From Phlyctochytrium arcticum (lineage: Eukaryota; Chytridiomycota; Chytridiomycetes; Chytridiales; Chytridiaceae), in NCBI GenBank assembly GCA_025602905.1, contig JAHLKI010000005.1:682001-746000 (forward strand): DNA of 64,000 nucleotides. Direction: 5' to 3'. Of the stretch, positions 43,949 to 56,415 are shown piece after piece. The notes beneath the pieces were generated by a model that saw nothing but the letters and a program-made list of their open reading frames with translations, did no database searches and was not told the DNA's origin. Position 1 is the stretch's first letter; each line of letters starts with the position of its first letter. A program made the translations under genes and the position numbers.

Positions 43949-46900
43949 TCAAATCAACGCCTCCCTCGCACTCTTCAAATGATGCAACACCTAAAATACC
44001 ACCATATTAGTCTCATCCCCAATCCCAAAAAAAGTCACTCCCCCTTCTCACCTTTTCCTGCGCCTCAATCTCCCCTTCCAGCAATTCCCTCATCCACTGT
44101 CTCCACTCACTCTTGACCACATGCAACCGCTCAACTTCTGCCTGCGCAACACTCAGAACCGTCGTCAACCGGTGCTGCATGCCATTAATCTGCGCATGAG
44201 CTGTTGAACCCGTCACCCGCGGTTTTTGGTCGATTAATTCTTCGAGTCGGGTTTCGGCCATGTCGTTTAGATTGGAGAGGGCCTATGAGTGGGGTTATTA
44301 GATGAGGATGAGTGAAGAGGGGGAGAGGGAGCGTTTTACCTGGTAATTAGAGATGAGGGCGTGGTAGTCTCGGATTCGGTCAGTGAAGAGGGATACATTT
44401 TGGTGGGCCTGCAGGGTAAAGGTCAACTATAGGTACAGGATGTATTTGGAAAACGAACTTACATGCTCTTCATGGACGTTTGCAATCCCATGAAGATGTT
44501 TGGAAATGGAGAGCATGGACGATGACAATTCATGGCATTCTGTAAATCATCAGTCAGTCGTAAATCCACACGCCAATCCCAAAACCCAACTTACCAAAAC
44601 ACCCTTGTTTCCAACACCAAGCTAAATTCCGCATCAAGCGTCCTTCATCCGCTTTCCCCCGTGCCAATTCCTCCATGGCAATAGCAGCAGCATGATACCC
44701 CCGCGGAAGAGCCTCAACAGCCGATCCCAGGCTCGTCATGGACTGGATGAGGGGGTCGAGGTGGGAGTCGATACAGTCGAGGTGGGCTGCGAATCGGTCC
44801 ATGGCGTTGGGGAAATGGGACGGGTCGGGTTGGGGTGTGAGTGGATTTACGCGTTTGTAGAAACTGGCCGGGCCGGGGGTAGTTGTTGGTGAGTTGTGGT
44901 CAGCGTCGTAGGCTTCCATAGCAGCTTTCCATTCCTAGCCAAATCTATCTTAGCACGAATAACGACCATTGAAGATATGTAAGGCATACCTCATCTTCCA
45001 TGACAATAATCCCTTCATGGTCGGGATCATACATTTGTCCTTCCAGCCCTTCCATAGCCTTCTCCAATTCCTCACGTTCCAGCTCAGTCACACACTCCCC
45101 CCCACAACTCAAAAACACCATCACAACCTCCTCACTCCTCAAAACCGGATGTGTAGCAATATGATTCAGATACGTTTCCAAAGCCCGGCGACGGTGTTCT
45201 ACATGGTCTTTGTCAAACCGTTTCGTGAGTTGCTTTTTGGGAAAGGGGGGGAGTGCCAGCACGGGGGGTGGGAACCGTAATAGGAGACGATCGTGGAGCC
45301 ATTCAAAGTCGCTGAAGCGGCGGTCGACGGTGATGGCAGAGTAGGTGGGGGAGAGGATGGGGTGGATGCTGCATGTATCGGCTACATCATCCGGAAACTA
45401 GAATACATACGTTAGACCTGAATGTTTCAGGAGTTGTTGGGATGCATTACCCAAGTGAGGACGCGGTGACAGACGAATTCGTCAATGATGGTACTAGATG
45501 TTGGCCCATTGCCGGCAACAGAGACTTTTCGCCGCTTTTGGGGTGCTTGTAGTGTGACAGTAAACGCAGGGATGTTTCCTGTCCATGTTGGACCGGGCTA
45601 ATGTCCGCATTTAAAAAAAGTAATGTGATAAGAGGTAGTCAAGGAAGGTTACCTGCAAGTAATGCTTATCAGGCATATGAATCGTTCCCGCGTCAGTAGA
45701 CACTGACAATCGACGGGCCGATAATCCATGATGCTCCGAAAACATGTTTTCCTCTCCCATAGTATCATGTTGGTGTGCATTTTCATCCCCCTTGACAATA
45801 AAATCCTGCACACTGTTTCCCGAAAACCACGATCCCAACAGCCGTTTCAGGGATTTGCGGACGCGCGAGGCCATAAGAACAGTGCTATTGCCGAGCGTCG
45901 AGATGCGGGACGGGTAGGCCAGGTTGTCCGTATTAATGCTGGTCAGGCTCGGGTCGCGGAGTCCATTTAGGAACGATTCGACCATGCGGAATTGCTGGGA
46001 GGAGGATGAGGAGGATGGGGTCTCGTCATTGCCCAAGGTGGAAAGAAGGGGGTTGAAGGTATGATGCATGTCTTTGGGGCCGTAGGGGGATGTCATTTCA
46101 TGGAGCATGCCACCCGCATCGAGGTTAGGATCTGCGACGGCCAGTTCAACTTCCACGGCACTTTCAGGTGTCAATGAGTTGGATGGAAACTATTATCAGA
46201 AAACTGTTTAGCCTGTAAAGTTTAGATGTTGGTAAACGGAAAACTAAAAACCGACCTGCAAGTAAGAAACGGGAGCGAACCCGGTCGTCCCATTCTCCAG
46301 CTCGACTTGGCACCAGCCATCAGCGACCTCAACTTCCTTGGCATAGTCCCATTTCAGCACATCGGGGCCATTAAGCAGCGTATTGCGAACGTTTCGTTTA
46401 CTATACACAGCCAGTCGATCTCCGGCGCGGAAATGAACGACGTCCGCTTCATCCTGAGTGTCCTCATCTGATGATGAAGGCAGGAAATCGTAGAGGGCCA
46501 CGGCGGTGAAAACGGGCACGACTTCCGCACTGTCATCATCCAGGAGTGTCTCGGCCGCGGCCGGGCTGAGCTTTCCCTGAAAGACATTGGATAGGATGGC
46601 TTCCTCGCCAGTGACTACAAGGGGGGAGCCGGGTGTAGTTGACCCGGAGCGACGGATGATAGAGTTGCGAAAGGACGTGGATGTTCGACGACGGAGTTGG
46701 TGGGCTTGAGGTGGAGGAGACGAGGGTAGGGGGGTTCCATCAGAGGCGGCAGATGTCCAAGCACGGGGTTGGATGAGGGAAAAGTAGTCGGTGGCGCGTC
46801 GGAAATGAGGCGAATTGACGTTTTGGGGAGATCTGGGTGGGTCAAAAGGAGAGTTTTGCGCTGCAACATAGATTTGTCGTTAGCATGAGTTCAATGGGCA

Positions 46901-48352
46901 CTCTTTCTCTTTTCTATTTGTCCTCCCTCCTTCTATCCCCTCCACCCCCTCCCTCATTTTGCGTAACCAAAATCAAAGTTCATCGCTCCCGCGCGCATTT
47001 GCTATTCCCTTGCCCATTTGAATTTACTTTGCAAAATCATTCCTCTCTGATTTACCTTTGCTTGGGATGAGTTTGGCAGTAGCCCCCGTGTAAGCGGATC
47101 GAGTTCTGCGGCGATGGTTATCCCAGGGCAAATGTAGGATTGGAGCCTCTGGAGTCTCTGCTGCTAGCGGTGCTGGCGGTGATTCCACTGCATTTCCTGG
47201 CTCTGACTCTGGCGCTCCAAAGTCTATTTGATTCCTTGACCAATCAACATTTTCCAGGCGTCCCCGTCTGGAAGAGCGGGATGAGCGGGATGCGACGGAT
47301 AGACGAGTCCTTTGGTGGCGAAAACTGCGCTTGGAGATGGATCCGGCTTTGAAAGGCGGGATGTCGGGTGGAGTCAGGGATCCTCCCGTCTTTTCATTGA
47401 TCACAGGCTCTGCTGCTGCTGCAATGTCCTTGTTCGTGACTGCTAAATCCAGCTCTGTTGATTTCCGCAGCACAATTCCAGGACCATTATTCTGAGAGGC
47501 CATTTTGTTGAAGAAGAATCCTGTTTGTGAATCTAGGATGTCGGATGGAGTCCGGGTGCCCGGAGCCTTGTCTTTGCATGGTCCTACTGGCTCTGGTGCT
47601 GCCGCTGCAATGTCATTTACTGATAATTCCGACTTTGTTGATTGTAAAAGTAAAATTCCAGGACCACCGTTGAGAGTCTGAGGCGCCAATTTGTTGGACA
47701 TATCCACTGTGTTCACCGACGGGCTCTCTTCTAATACTTGCATAGTGCCTGCTGCTGCCTATTACTTCTATCGTTATTCATCTTTCTGCTTTGTTTATAC
47801 TCTCAAATTTTTACCTCTGGAGGCAATTCCTTTGTGGTTTCTTGATTTATATGAGGTCCTCTCTTTCCTTACTATACCTCCTTGTTGAAAACTTGGGGAG
47901 GAGGAGGTTGGCGGTCCTATGAGTCCCAGCGCCTCTGTGAATGTCCAGTCCAAGTCAATGCCGCCGCCTACGCGAGTCGTTCCTCCCACAACGTTTGTTT
48001 TTCCTCTGGCACCAGACGACCTCCTCTCTGCCCGCGTGCTCTTCTCGGAGAATATGTGATATATGGCCTCACGTTTGCCGAGACGCCCGCAAGGAGGAGG
48101 TTTGCTCCTGGCGCGCGTGGGAACGAGGGGAGGTCGACGAACGACGCGTTGGATCTCATTTAACCCCTTTGTGGCTACATTGTCATTTAACTCGCTTTCG
48201 GCCACGGTGGGGAACTCCGAACTTGCCCTGGCTTTTCCCACGGCTGGAGCCGCTGGACCCGAAGAGGGAGCCTCGCTGTGAGAGGAGAGCAGCAGTGTCC
48301 TCAGAAGCTCATATGGGTGGTCTGTCACCAGGGAAGGGGCACGAAAGCGCAT
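43949..48352 (-). CDS. SH3-PX-BAR sorting nexin, SNX9-like, with long disordered N-terminus
   Basis: Read from 48352, some 400 residues of low-complexity Ser/Pro/Arg/Ala sequence precede a clear SH3 domain at 46240-46520 (FTAVALYDFLPSSSDED, AGDRLAVYSK, GTTGFAPVSYLQF). A second linker leads to a PX domain (44945-45410) with RRFSDFEWLHDRLLLRFPPP and PFPKKQLTKRFDKDHVEHRR, where Arg and Lys residues would contact phosphoinositide. The C-terminal BAR-like helical region (43949-44930) includes FAAHLDCIDSHLDPLIQSMT and ends HHLKSAREALI. SH3-PX-BAR is the order of SNX9/18/33, which remodel membrane in endocytosis. The junction between the N-terminal exons (47740-47890 and 46860-47070) was placed from GT..AG signals. 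The first exon could belong to a separate gene. Confidence 0.72.
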
Positions 48353-48573
48353 TCCCTAGCTGTGAAATGAGTAGCTAGCTATACTGTAGAGCAAGAGATA
48401 CCCGATCTTGACTGGCATTAGGATGGGAGTCCCTCAAGCATGTTCTAAAAGAGTCCAGCCCCCCAGCCCCTCCTATTATGATACTCGATCCCGAGTACTA
48501 GCAACAAGTCTAGAGGACCCAAGTGTGCATTGAAGGCACCCTCAGAGTCAATTAGACGCCCGCGGATCAACGC

Positions 48574-48608
48574 GGAATCGGATGGAAGCGCGCCGAAGAT
48601 CAAGGAAC
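48574..48608 (+). promoter_or_regulatory. step-type heat-shock element upstream of HSP70
   Basis: Four GAA triplets start at 48575, 48585, 48595 and 48605, exactly one every 10 bases (GGAATCGGATGGAAGCG, then CCGAAGATCAAGGAAC). This is the spacing of the step-type heat-shock element (nGAAn units separated by 5 bases) bound by trimeric Hsf1. It lies about 70-100 bases before the TATA box and on the correct side of HSP70. Confidence 0.7.
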
Positions 48609-48675
48609 ACTTTTGGCTTCGGACAGGCGGCACAGCCACGCTACCGCGTTTTTCTTTTTCCAGGCCCGTTGCGCA

Positions 48676-48683
48676 TATATAAG
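48676..48683 (+). promoter_or_regulatory. TATA box of HSP70
   Basis: TATATAAG in a GC-rich context, 89 bases before the HSP70 ATG. A start site about 30 bases downstream would leave a 5' UTR of roughly 55 bases, usual for a strongly expressed fungal gene. Confidence 0.7.
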
Positions 48684-48764
48684 GCCCGGATCCCGCGGCC
48701 GCCCCCCCTGCTTCCTCAGGCTTCAATTCTCACTAGATAATTGATCACCACAACTACATTCAAC

Positions 48765-50332
48765 ATGTCTAAAGCCGTCGGAATCGATCTCGGAACCACC
48801 TACTCGTGAGTATCGTTTTACTTTTCGCCGAGATCTCTCTGTCGCCATGTCCCCGATCTCCCGAACAAGACCTACCCGTCTGTGCTCTGTGAAGCCAGAG
48901 AGAAGAACACTGGGTTGTGCGCAGGAAGGGAATGGGACGGGCGGGATAAGCGAGACGACAGAGACTTTGTTTACCATTGAGAAGGAACAAAAGGCTAACC
49001 GCACTCATTCTCATCCAACAGCTGTGTCGGAGTATGGCAAAACGACCGTGTCGAAATTATCGCCAACGACCAGGGTAACCGAACCACCCCCTCGTATGTC
49101 GGTTTCACCGACTCTGAGCGTCTCATCGGTGATGCCGCCAAGAACCAGGTCGCCATGAACCCCGTCAACACCGTCTTTGATGCCAAGCGTCTTATCGGTC
49201 GTCGTTTCGCTGACCAAGAGGTCCAGTCTGACATGAAGCACTGGCCTTTCAAGATTATCGACCAGGGAACCAAGCCCATCATCCAGGTAACTATCTTCTT
49301 TCAAAGTCTGACTTTTGCAACAAGAATACTCACAAATCGATCCTATAGGTTGAGTTCAAGGGAGAGACCAAGCAGTTCACCCCCGAAGAAATCTCCTCCA
49401 TGGTCCTCTTGAAGATGAAGGAAACCGCTGAGGCTTACCTCGGTACCCCCGTCAAGGACGCCGTTGTCACTGTCCCCGCCTACTTCAACGACTCCCAGCG
49501 TCAAGCCACCAAGGATGCCGGTGTCATTGCTGGTCTCAACGTTCTCCGTATCATCAACGAGCCCACCGCTGCCGCCATTGCCTACGGTCTTGACAAGAAG
49601 ACTGCCGGCGAGAAGAACGTCCTCATTTTCGATTTGGGTGGTGGTACCTTCGATGTCTCCCTCCTCACCATTGAGGACGGTATCTTCGAAGTCAAGGCCA
49701 CTGCTGGTGACACCCACTTGGGTGGTGAGGATTTCGACAACCGTCTCGTCTCCCACTTTACCGAAGAGTTCAAGCGCAAGTTCAAGAAGGACCTCTCCTC
49801 CAACCCCCGTGCTCTCCGTCGTCTCCGCACCGCTTGCGAGCGTGCCAAGCGTACCCTCTCTTCTGCTGCCCAGACCTCCATCGAGATTGACTCCCTCTAC
49901 GAGGGTGTTGACTTCTACACCTCCATCACCCGTGCTCGTTTCGAGGAACTCTGCCAGGACCTCTTCCGTGCCACCATTGACCCCGTCGCCAAGGTTCTCC
50001 TCGACTCCAAGATTGACAAGTCCTCTGTCGACGAAGTTGTCCTTGTCGGAGGTTCCACCCGTATCCCCAAGGTCCAGAAGCTCATCACCGACTTCTTCAA
50101 CGGAAAGGAGCCCAACAAGTCCATCAACCCCGATGAGGCTGTTGCCTACGGTGCCGCCGTCCAGGCCGCCATTCTCACCGGTGACACCTCTGAGAAGACC
50201 CAGGACCTTTTGTTGCTCGATGTTGCCCCTCTCTCCCTCGGTATCGAGACTGCTGGAGGTGTCATGACTGCTCTCATCAAGCGTAACACCACCGTCCCCA
50301 CCAAGAAGTCTGAGACCTTCTCCACCTACGCC

Positions 50333-50363
<31 letters not shown>

Positions 50364-50977
50364 ACGAGGGTGAGCGTGCTCGCACCAAGGACAACAACTT
50401 GCTCGGCAAGTTTGAGTTGACTGGAATCCCCCCTGCCCCCCGTGGTGTTCCCCAGATTGAGGTCACCTTCGATGTCGATGCCAACGGTATCTTGAACGTC
50501 ACCGCCGTCGACAAGACCACCGGACGCTCCAACAAGATTACCATCACCAACGACAAGGGTCGTCTGTCCAAGGAGGAGATTGAGCGCATGGTTTCCGAGG
50601 CCGAGAAGTACAAGGCTGAGGATGAGGCTGCCGCCGAACGTATCCAGGCCAAGAACGGACTCGAGTCTTACTCTTACAACCTCCGCAACACCCTCCAGGA
50701 CGAGAAGGTTGCCTCCAAGATGGACGGTGACGACAAGATCAAGCTCGAAAACGCTATCGATGAGGCCATCAAGTGGTTGGACAGCAACCTCGAGGCGTCC
50801 AAGGAAGAGTACGAGCACAAGCAAAAGGACCTTGAGGCCGTTGCCAACCCCATCATGATGAAGATGTACGGTGCTGGTGGTGCTCCTGGTGCCGGTGGCT
50901 TCCCTGGTGGTGCCGCTCCTGGCGGTTTCCCCGGTGCCGGTGGTGACTCCGGTCCCACCGTCGAGGAGGTTGACTAA
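48765..50977 (+). CDS. SSA1: cytosolic Hsp70 chaperone (SSA type)
   Basis: There are three exons (48765-48805, 49022-49286, 49349-50977) and 644 residues. It begins [20 protein letters not shown]. The ATPase domain shows [22 protein letters not shown] and [14 protein letters not shown], the three Hsp70 family signatures. A substrate-binding domain, a helical lid, a Gly/Ala/Pro-rich segment ([20 protein letters not shown]) and the C-terminal EEVD motif follow. EEVD binds TPR cochaperones and marks the cytosolic/nuclear form. Codon choice is strongly C-ending (GTC, ACC, AAG), which fits very high expression. The step-type heat-shock element and TATA box upstream indicate heat induction. The first intron splits the TTYS motif. 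Confidence 0.97.
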
Positions 50978-51580
50978 GTACCACTCCCTCCCCGCCGCTG
51001 ACCATTTCCCACCCACACATCATCCATCACTCACAGCAACATAACACTCAAACCTCTCCTCTCCCTTTCCCCCCAACCCCGAGACGCATATACCGCATTC
51101 TCAACAATTTTTTTATGGTTTTTCTCACATCATAAGTTTTATTTACATTTTATATTTGACCGTATCCGTCGTCTTGCACTTGAGAGTTTCTGTTGCGCTT
51201 TTTGTATAAATCCTCTGAGGATTTTGCGACCCTTGGTTGCCAATGTACATATACTCAATCAGCAATTTGAAAGGCCCAAATGGCCGTCTCTCCCAAAACA
51301 TATCTGTCGAACATTGGACTTGATCTTCTCGTTGGCTTCTTACAACCCTCTCCTTCCTGCTCCTTGCTGAGCGGGGTGCTTGCTTTCTCACAGTTTGTGA
51401 TAGAGAACATGTCAAAAAAATACTTCAAGGACTTGAGGAGGAATGACGATGTGGCTTGGCCGATTAAGTAAGGTCGGACTTTGAGGAATTTGAGAATACA
51501 GTACGCTGGGGATTTTGGTATTTTTTCCAAACCATATACCCTTCTTTCACGACTAGTCAGCCTATCAAGACTTTTCAAAC
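50978..51580. other. intergenic region between HSP70 and the UNC93-like gene
   Basis: About 600 bases: the HSP70 3' UTR with C/T-rich and T-rich stretches up to about 51160, then the upstream region of the UNC93-like gene. No separate coding unit, RNA gene or repeat was recognised. Confidence 0.4.
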
Positions 51581-53500
51581 ATGAGCATGCATTCATTGCT
51601 ACTCGACCCGGCCGCCGGAGGGCAGGGGGACGACGACAACGAACAACTCACCAAAACCAGCTCAACCGACTCATTCCATCCCGTCGCTTTTACCAATACT
51701 GCTACCACCCCAGCAACCCTCAGCGTCCTCCCCACTTCCACCTCTCTCGCCCACCCAGCCCCACTGGCATCCACTCCCTCCGTCGCACCCCCCTTCCTCT
51801 ATTCATCCTCCTCCAACATTGAACCCGCACTCACGCAAGACCGTGTCATCCAACGGCAAAAATCCAAAGAGAGTTATCCTCCCACTGATGAATTGGACCA
51901 GCAGATCCAAAAGAGTGTGCGGGTCGGAAGTCTGGTCGGACTACTGGGAGACTCGGAAGCGGGTGATACCAGACTGTGGACTTTACGAACCGTGTACCTC
52001 GGATTTGCGTTTTGTTTGATTTTTACCGCATTGTAGGTTCCTTGATAATCCCTACTCCCCATTCCTCAAATCTTTAAACATTTTTTATATACAGTAATGT
52101 AGCTCAAGCCTACTTAACCATCATCTACCCCACCATCGGCACCATCACCTTGGGAATCCTGTACGGGTTCTTTGCAGTAGGCGCCGTTGTGCTGGCTCCC
52201 ATTATGGGGGATATGCTCGGACCTAAAGGAGCCATGTGTGCCGCATCCGTGTTTTTTGCAGTGTTTATTGGCTGTTTGAATACCAAAATTGTAAGAATTG
52301 AAGAAGTGGATTGAGAGGTAGACAGATGAACTGACTGATGGACGGTTTCTCTTTTAGACGGTTTTGGTGCTGTTTTCGGCTATGCTTGTCGGATTGGCTT
52401 CTGGCACGCTATGGATCAATCAGGGCGTGTGGTTATCACGGCTCTGTGATCGGACGGGGGGAAGTCTGACGGGTACAGTTTTTGTTAGAATATTCCCACT
52501 CTCTCAATGTCAATACTAATGATGAGTATAGGGTACTTTACCGGTCTCTTTTTCACCATCTGCAACCTAAACGGAATAACGGGCAACCTCCTCGCCATCG
52601 CCCTCCTCAAGGCCGGTTTAGGGATCCCAACCATGATTTGGTCCATGTTTGGAGTCGCGGCCACCGGCTCCTTCCTCCTCCTCTTTGCCAACAAAATGAC
52701 CCTGGAACATTCAGTGCCCCAGGGCCCGAAACCCAATGTCCAGGATCAGGTGTGGCAGGTCTGGACGGTCGCGAAAATGAGACAGAGTTTGGTGGTGGCA
52801 CCCGCGATTTGGGTGCAGGGATGTAATTTGGGATTTGCGTTTGGACGGTTACCGGAATTGTTGCCTAGGGGGTCGAGTAGTGTGGCTATTGCCGAAGTGT
52901 TTCTTTGTTATGGTAAGTCGTGCGTGTGACATTTTTTGTTCCCATGTGTGTACTCACCCAATTTTTTTTTTAGGAATCATGCAATGCACATTTTCGTACA
53001 TCAACGGCATCATTTACGACAAGTTTGGGTCGAAACCCTTAACCGCCCTCCTGGCGGGCTCAGGAGGTCTAGCCTACTTCACACTCTTGACCCTCCTCCC
53101 CTCCCTCGAAGAAACCAGCACCCACCACAAAATCCAACAACTCCTGGAACCCTACCTCTTGGTCGGCGGTCTCCTGGGACTGTTTGACACGACACTGAAT
53201 ACAGTCATCAATCTCCAGTTATCGAGGAATTATGCGAAAGGAGGCGAGACGGCCGCCGCGTTTGGGTTTTATCGGGTTGGGTTTTGTGCTGCCATGAGTT
53301 TTGTGAGTCTGGTTGGGGGATGGTTTTCAGTGGGGTGGGTCCTGGTCTGGAACACGGCTTGGGTGGCCGTGGCGTGGGGGAGTCTGTGGCATGCGTCGCG
53401 GACGACAACCAGCGAGACCAGTGGGGAGAAGGAGCGGCTGACGGGAGCAGGAGGGGATATGCGGGAAGTAGCCGACAAGGACGCAGCAAATATTGTATAA
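51581..53500 (+). CDS. UNC93-like major-facilitator membrane protein
   Basis: A hydrophilic N-terminal tail of about 125 residues rich in Ser, Thr and Pro is followed by about 11-12 membrane segments in five exons. Motifs of the UNC-93 family are NVAQAYLTIIYPTIGTITLG (near 52100), APIMGDMLGPKGAM (near 52200), ASGTLWINQGVWLSRLCD (near 52400) and IMQCTFSYINGIIYDKFGSK (near 52980). The C-terminal part (LLGLFDTTLNTVINLQL, then GFYRVGFCAAMSFVSLVGGW) completes the fold. Family members include ion-channel regulators and TLR-trafficking proteins in animals; the fungal ones have no agreed substrate. The gene is convergent with an MFS carrier. Confidence 0.75.
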
Positions 53501-53805
53501 ACTTCGTGTGGGGCTCACGCCTGTAAAACTTATTCACATATCTGTAGGTATAATATGCATCATCTTTTTTGGGAGGGGACATGTCAATCAATTACGTTGC
53601 GCAGTACATTTTATAAAGTATATACGAATGATGCGTCTCATCCAGATACTCGCCCGAGTCAGACTACTGAACACACCTTCACACCCGCCACTCCTTGTAA
53701 CAAACTCATCTGGAAACATTCACTACTCCCCATGGGGACGCATATACACGGTGAGGGTTTTCTCCCGGGAAAGGCCATGAGTGTTCACAAAGTCTATAAA
53801 AGTCC
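53501..53805. other. convergent 3' region of two membrane-protein genes
   Basis: About 305 bases between two stop codons. It is AT-rich at 53520-53640 and probably carries both polyadenylation regions. Nothing else was recognised. Confidence 0.35.
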
Positions 53806-55866
53806 TCATTCCCATTCTCCAGCATACTCTTGCAAATCCCATTCTTCTGCATCCCGTCCAGCCGACTTTCTTCGTTTCTTCTTCTTTCCATCCGTAAGGT
53901 TAGGACCCCGTTTCCCTCGGGCCGGCGAGCCAAACAAATCCCCATGACTTAATTCCATATCCCAGGCTTTATCTTCCTCCCGATCATTGAGTAGGCGGCG
54001 TAGGCCAGGGCCATGCTGCCACAACTCGGTCTCTTCACGGCGGTAAAGGAATCGGATGAGGGTGATGCAGGCAGCGGCGATGCCGACCGTGATGGCGGCC
54101 AGGCCGGCAGCCGTCGCGGGGCGAACGGGTAACGATGCCAGCGGGACTGAAAGGGATGTACCCAGGGCAAAGGAAATGCCAGCCACAGTCGACCGGGGCG
54201 TTTCTCCTTGGGCTTTATCGAGCGCGTAGGCGAGGAGACATGGAAGGGCAGCCGTCAGACCGGCAGTGGCGGGTAGGACCCCCACAAAGTAGGCCCAGAG
54301 CGTTGTATGCGGAATCAGACTGAGAAGGGCTAATCCGGCTGCCGAGGTGAGCAATGGCCCGATAGCATGCAATGCACGGTCGCCGGTCCGATCCGAGTTC
54401 CAGGCTAAAGGAGTCCCGACAATAGCTCCTAGGATGAACGGTAGACATCCCAAGATCCGTGCATGTCGCCCTGATCCAAACCCGAGTGAAGTGATATCTC
54501 CGCCGTACCCAACCACCCCCTCAAACCCGCTCACCGCGCCCAAAAACGCGATTCCGTAAATCCACGTCCGGATGTCCAATAGGGCATGAATCATCTGTGC
54601 CTTGTAAAACCGAATCTTGGGGGGAATCAGCGTCGACGTGACGCGGCGGCGAATATGCACATGAGCATCTTCATCCTGGTCATCTAAACCATTGATACCC
54701 CCTGCGGCCCCATTTTCACTTCCATCATTGCTGCGCGCAATGGCCAGAACACGGTCTGCGGGTGTCAGAAACCCGGTTGTGTGCGGATAATCCGGTAAAA
54801 AGAAGAATGTCAGCCCGGCCACCACCAACGATAGAGCCCCGTTACAGATAAAGATCCAGCGCCATGGACTGGACCCGTCCATTGGCCCGCCCCGAAAGTC
54901 GTCCTCGCCTTCGGAACAATCTCGTTCAATCACTGATTGCTTGTTGCGGTTCACCGACCAGTCCACAAATACGCCTCCGAATGCGACAACGAGTGTGGCC
55001 GAGTAGACGACCCAGGATATCCGTGTTGCCCACTCTTCGCGCGTGTAAAAGGAAACAAGTTGCATCATGAGCACAGGAATGAACCTATAACATAACCAAA
55101 TTTCAACACTCACCCTTCCAAAACTGAAAAAGAAAAAAACTTACCCAGCCTGCACAATCCCGCCCAGTATCCTCACCACCCACCACGCCGCCAACCCATT
55201 CCCACCCACTGCAGCAGCTACACAAGCAAGTACACCCGCACCGCCCACCATCCCCGCCATACACTTCGCAGGTCCCAGCCGGCGGGACAAGAAAATAGAG
55301 GGTAGGACGGCCAGAAGGGAGCCGAGCGCGTAGCCCAGGTGCGGAGTCCATCTATGCCATTCTTGGGCGGAGGTGCTGATATGCGTTGTCGAGTCTGCGT
55401 CGCCATGGGTAGGGATGTCGTCGTTGTGGGCAGGGATGTCGTCGTCGCGGGGTTTGTTGAGAGAGCGTCTTCTTCTTGACGGGGTGGGAGTAGGTGTTGG
55501 TGATGACGGTAGGTTGGTGGCGGGTGAGGGGGGAGTTGTTGTGTGGGCAGATGTGTGTATTCCAGACGTATACGTAACACTGGCAGTCACCACGGCAATA
55601 GGTATTGTCCGTGTGGCGGTACTTGATCCCAAGCTCATCTCTGCAGCAATAGACGTACTCCCCACATCTACCATCGCCGTCGTCGTTGCCAATGGTATTT
55701 CCCTCGTAGTCGTCGTGATCATACTACTCCCATCAGGCGGGGATGCATAATTTAAATACGTCGTCCGATCAATCAAGAAGGCCAGATAGAGTGCAGCCAA
55801 CATGGGCACGATCCGCGCATCCAAGCGTCGGACCAATTGGAGTTCTTGTGGGTCGTATTCCGGCAT
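53806..55866 (-). CDS. MFS carrier of the ACS (Dal5/allantoate-like) family with a large inserted loop
   Basis: There are two main exons joined at GGIVQAG|FIPVLMMQL. The N-terminus LVRRLDARIVPMLAALYLAF ending in LIDRT matches the start of anion:cation symporters (RRLDxRIxP...LxxLDRxN). About 130 Ser/Thr/Pro-rich residues (55400-55760) then follow before the second membrane segment, HLGYALGSLLAVLPSIFLSR. About eleven membrane segments can be counted in total, including RWIFICNGALSLVVAGLTFF and HALLDIRTWIYGIAFLGAVS. A charged C-terminal tail contains KKKKRRK. Family substrates are carboxylates, vitamins and allantoate; none can be assigned here. The inserted loop could be O-glycosylated if it faces outside. 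Confidence 0.72.
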
Positions 55867-55877
55867 GATTGCCCCTC

Positions 55878-56147
55878 TTACTCTCTCCCTTCACACTCTG
55901 GTCTTACTGTGACGATACAATCACAGATTTGGGGGCACAAAAAAGAATAGAATGTAAATAAAAACGAGAGATTGAGAAGCAAACCCGTAAGGATCGCCCT
56001 CAAAAACATAAATTCCGTATTCACAATGACGGTAAGCGCATCAAGAACAACCCAACCGGCACCAAAAACCACACAAGCGATTTTGGCCAGGCGGCGAGCT
56101 AATCGGACAGATTTACGAGATGTCGTTGAGCGGGGAGTGGAAGACAT
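55878..56147 (-). CDS. small hypothetical membrane protein
   Basis: This is an 89-residue frame starting MSSTPRSTTSRKSVRLARRL, with two hydrophobic stretches (ACVVFGAGWVVLDALTVIV and GLLLNLSFLFTFYSFLC) and a Cys-rich end. The stop lies only 11 bases before the start codon of the MFS carrier on the same strand, so it occupies that gene's 5' UTR position. It may be a genuine short upstream gene, an upstream frame in the same transcript, or chance. Confidence 0.3.
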   Translation of the reverse strand: MSSTPRSTTSRKSVRLARRLAKIACVVFGAGWVVLDALTVIVNTEFMFLRAILTGLLLNLSFLFTFYSFLCPQICDCIVTVRPECEGRE

Positions 56148-56415
56148 TTTGCTAATGTAGATGAGTAGGGTGGTGGATGATGCTATTTTTGGGATTAGGT
56201 TGCCGGGCTGGTTGGCAGGGCTAGGTGTCGGGTGTTTATTTTTTTTGTTCGACTGAGAGAATGTTGAGATGGGCGAGACGGGCGAGACCTCAGATCCTGC
56301 ACGCGTCTCGGAAACAGATGGCAATGTTCACAAAAGTGATCTCAAATTTATATAACAGCACCAAATACACCATCGACCCACTTACAGTCATTACAGGCAT
56401 AGGCCGAGGTAGCTT

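Noticed and set aside
49464..50267. 267-codon frame in another register inside HSP70
   Set aside because: The product is a Ser/Pro/Thr-rich shadow of biased codons and the HSP70 frame is unambiguous.
49343..51016. 557-codon open frame antisense to HSP70
   Set aside because: It is the mirror of strongly biased HSP70 codons (C-ending third positions remove stops on the other strand). The Gly/Val/Leu-rich product has no domain. Such antisense frames over Hsp70 genes are a known artefact.
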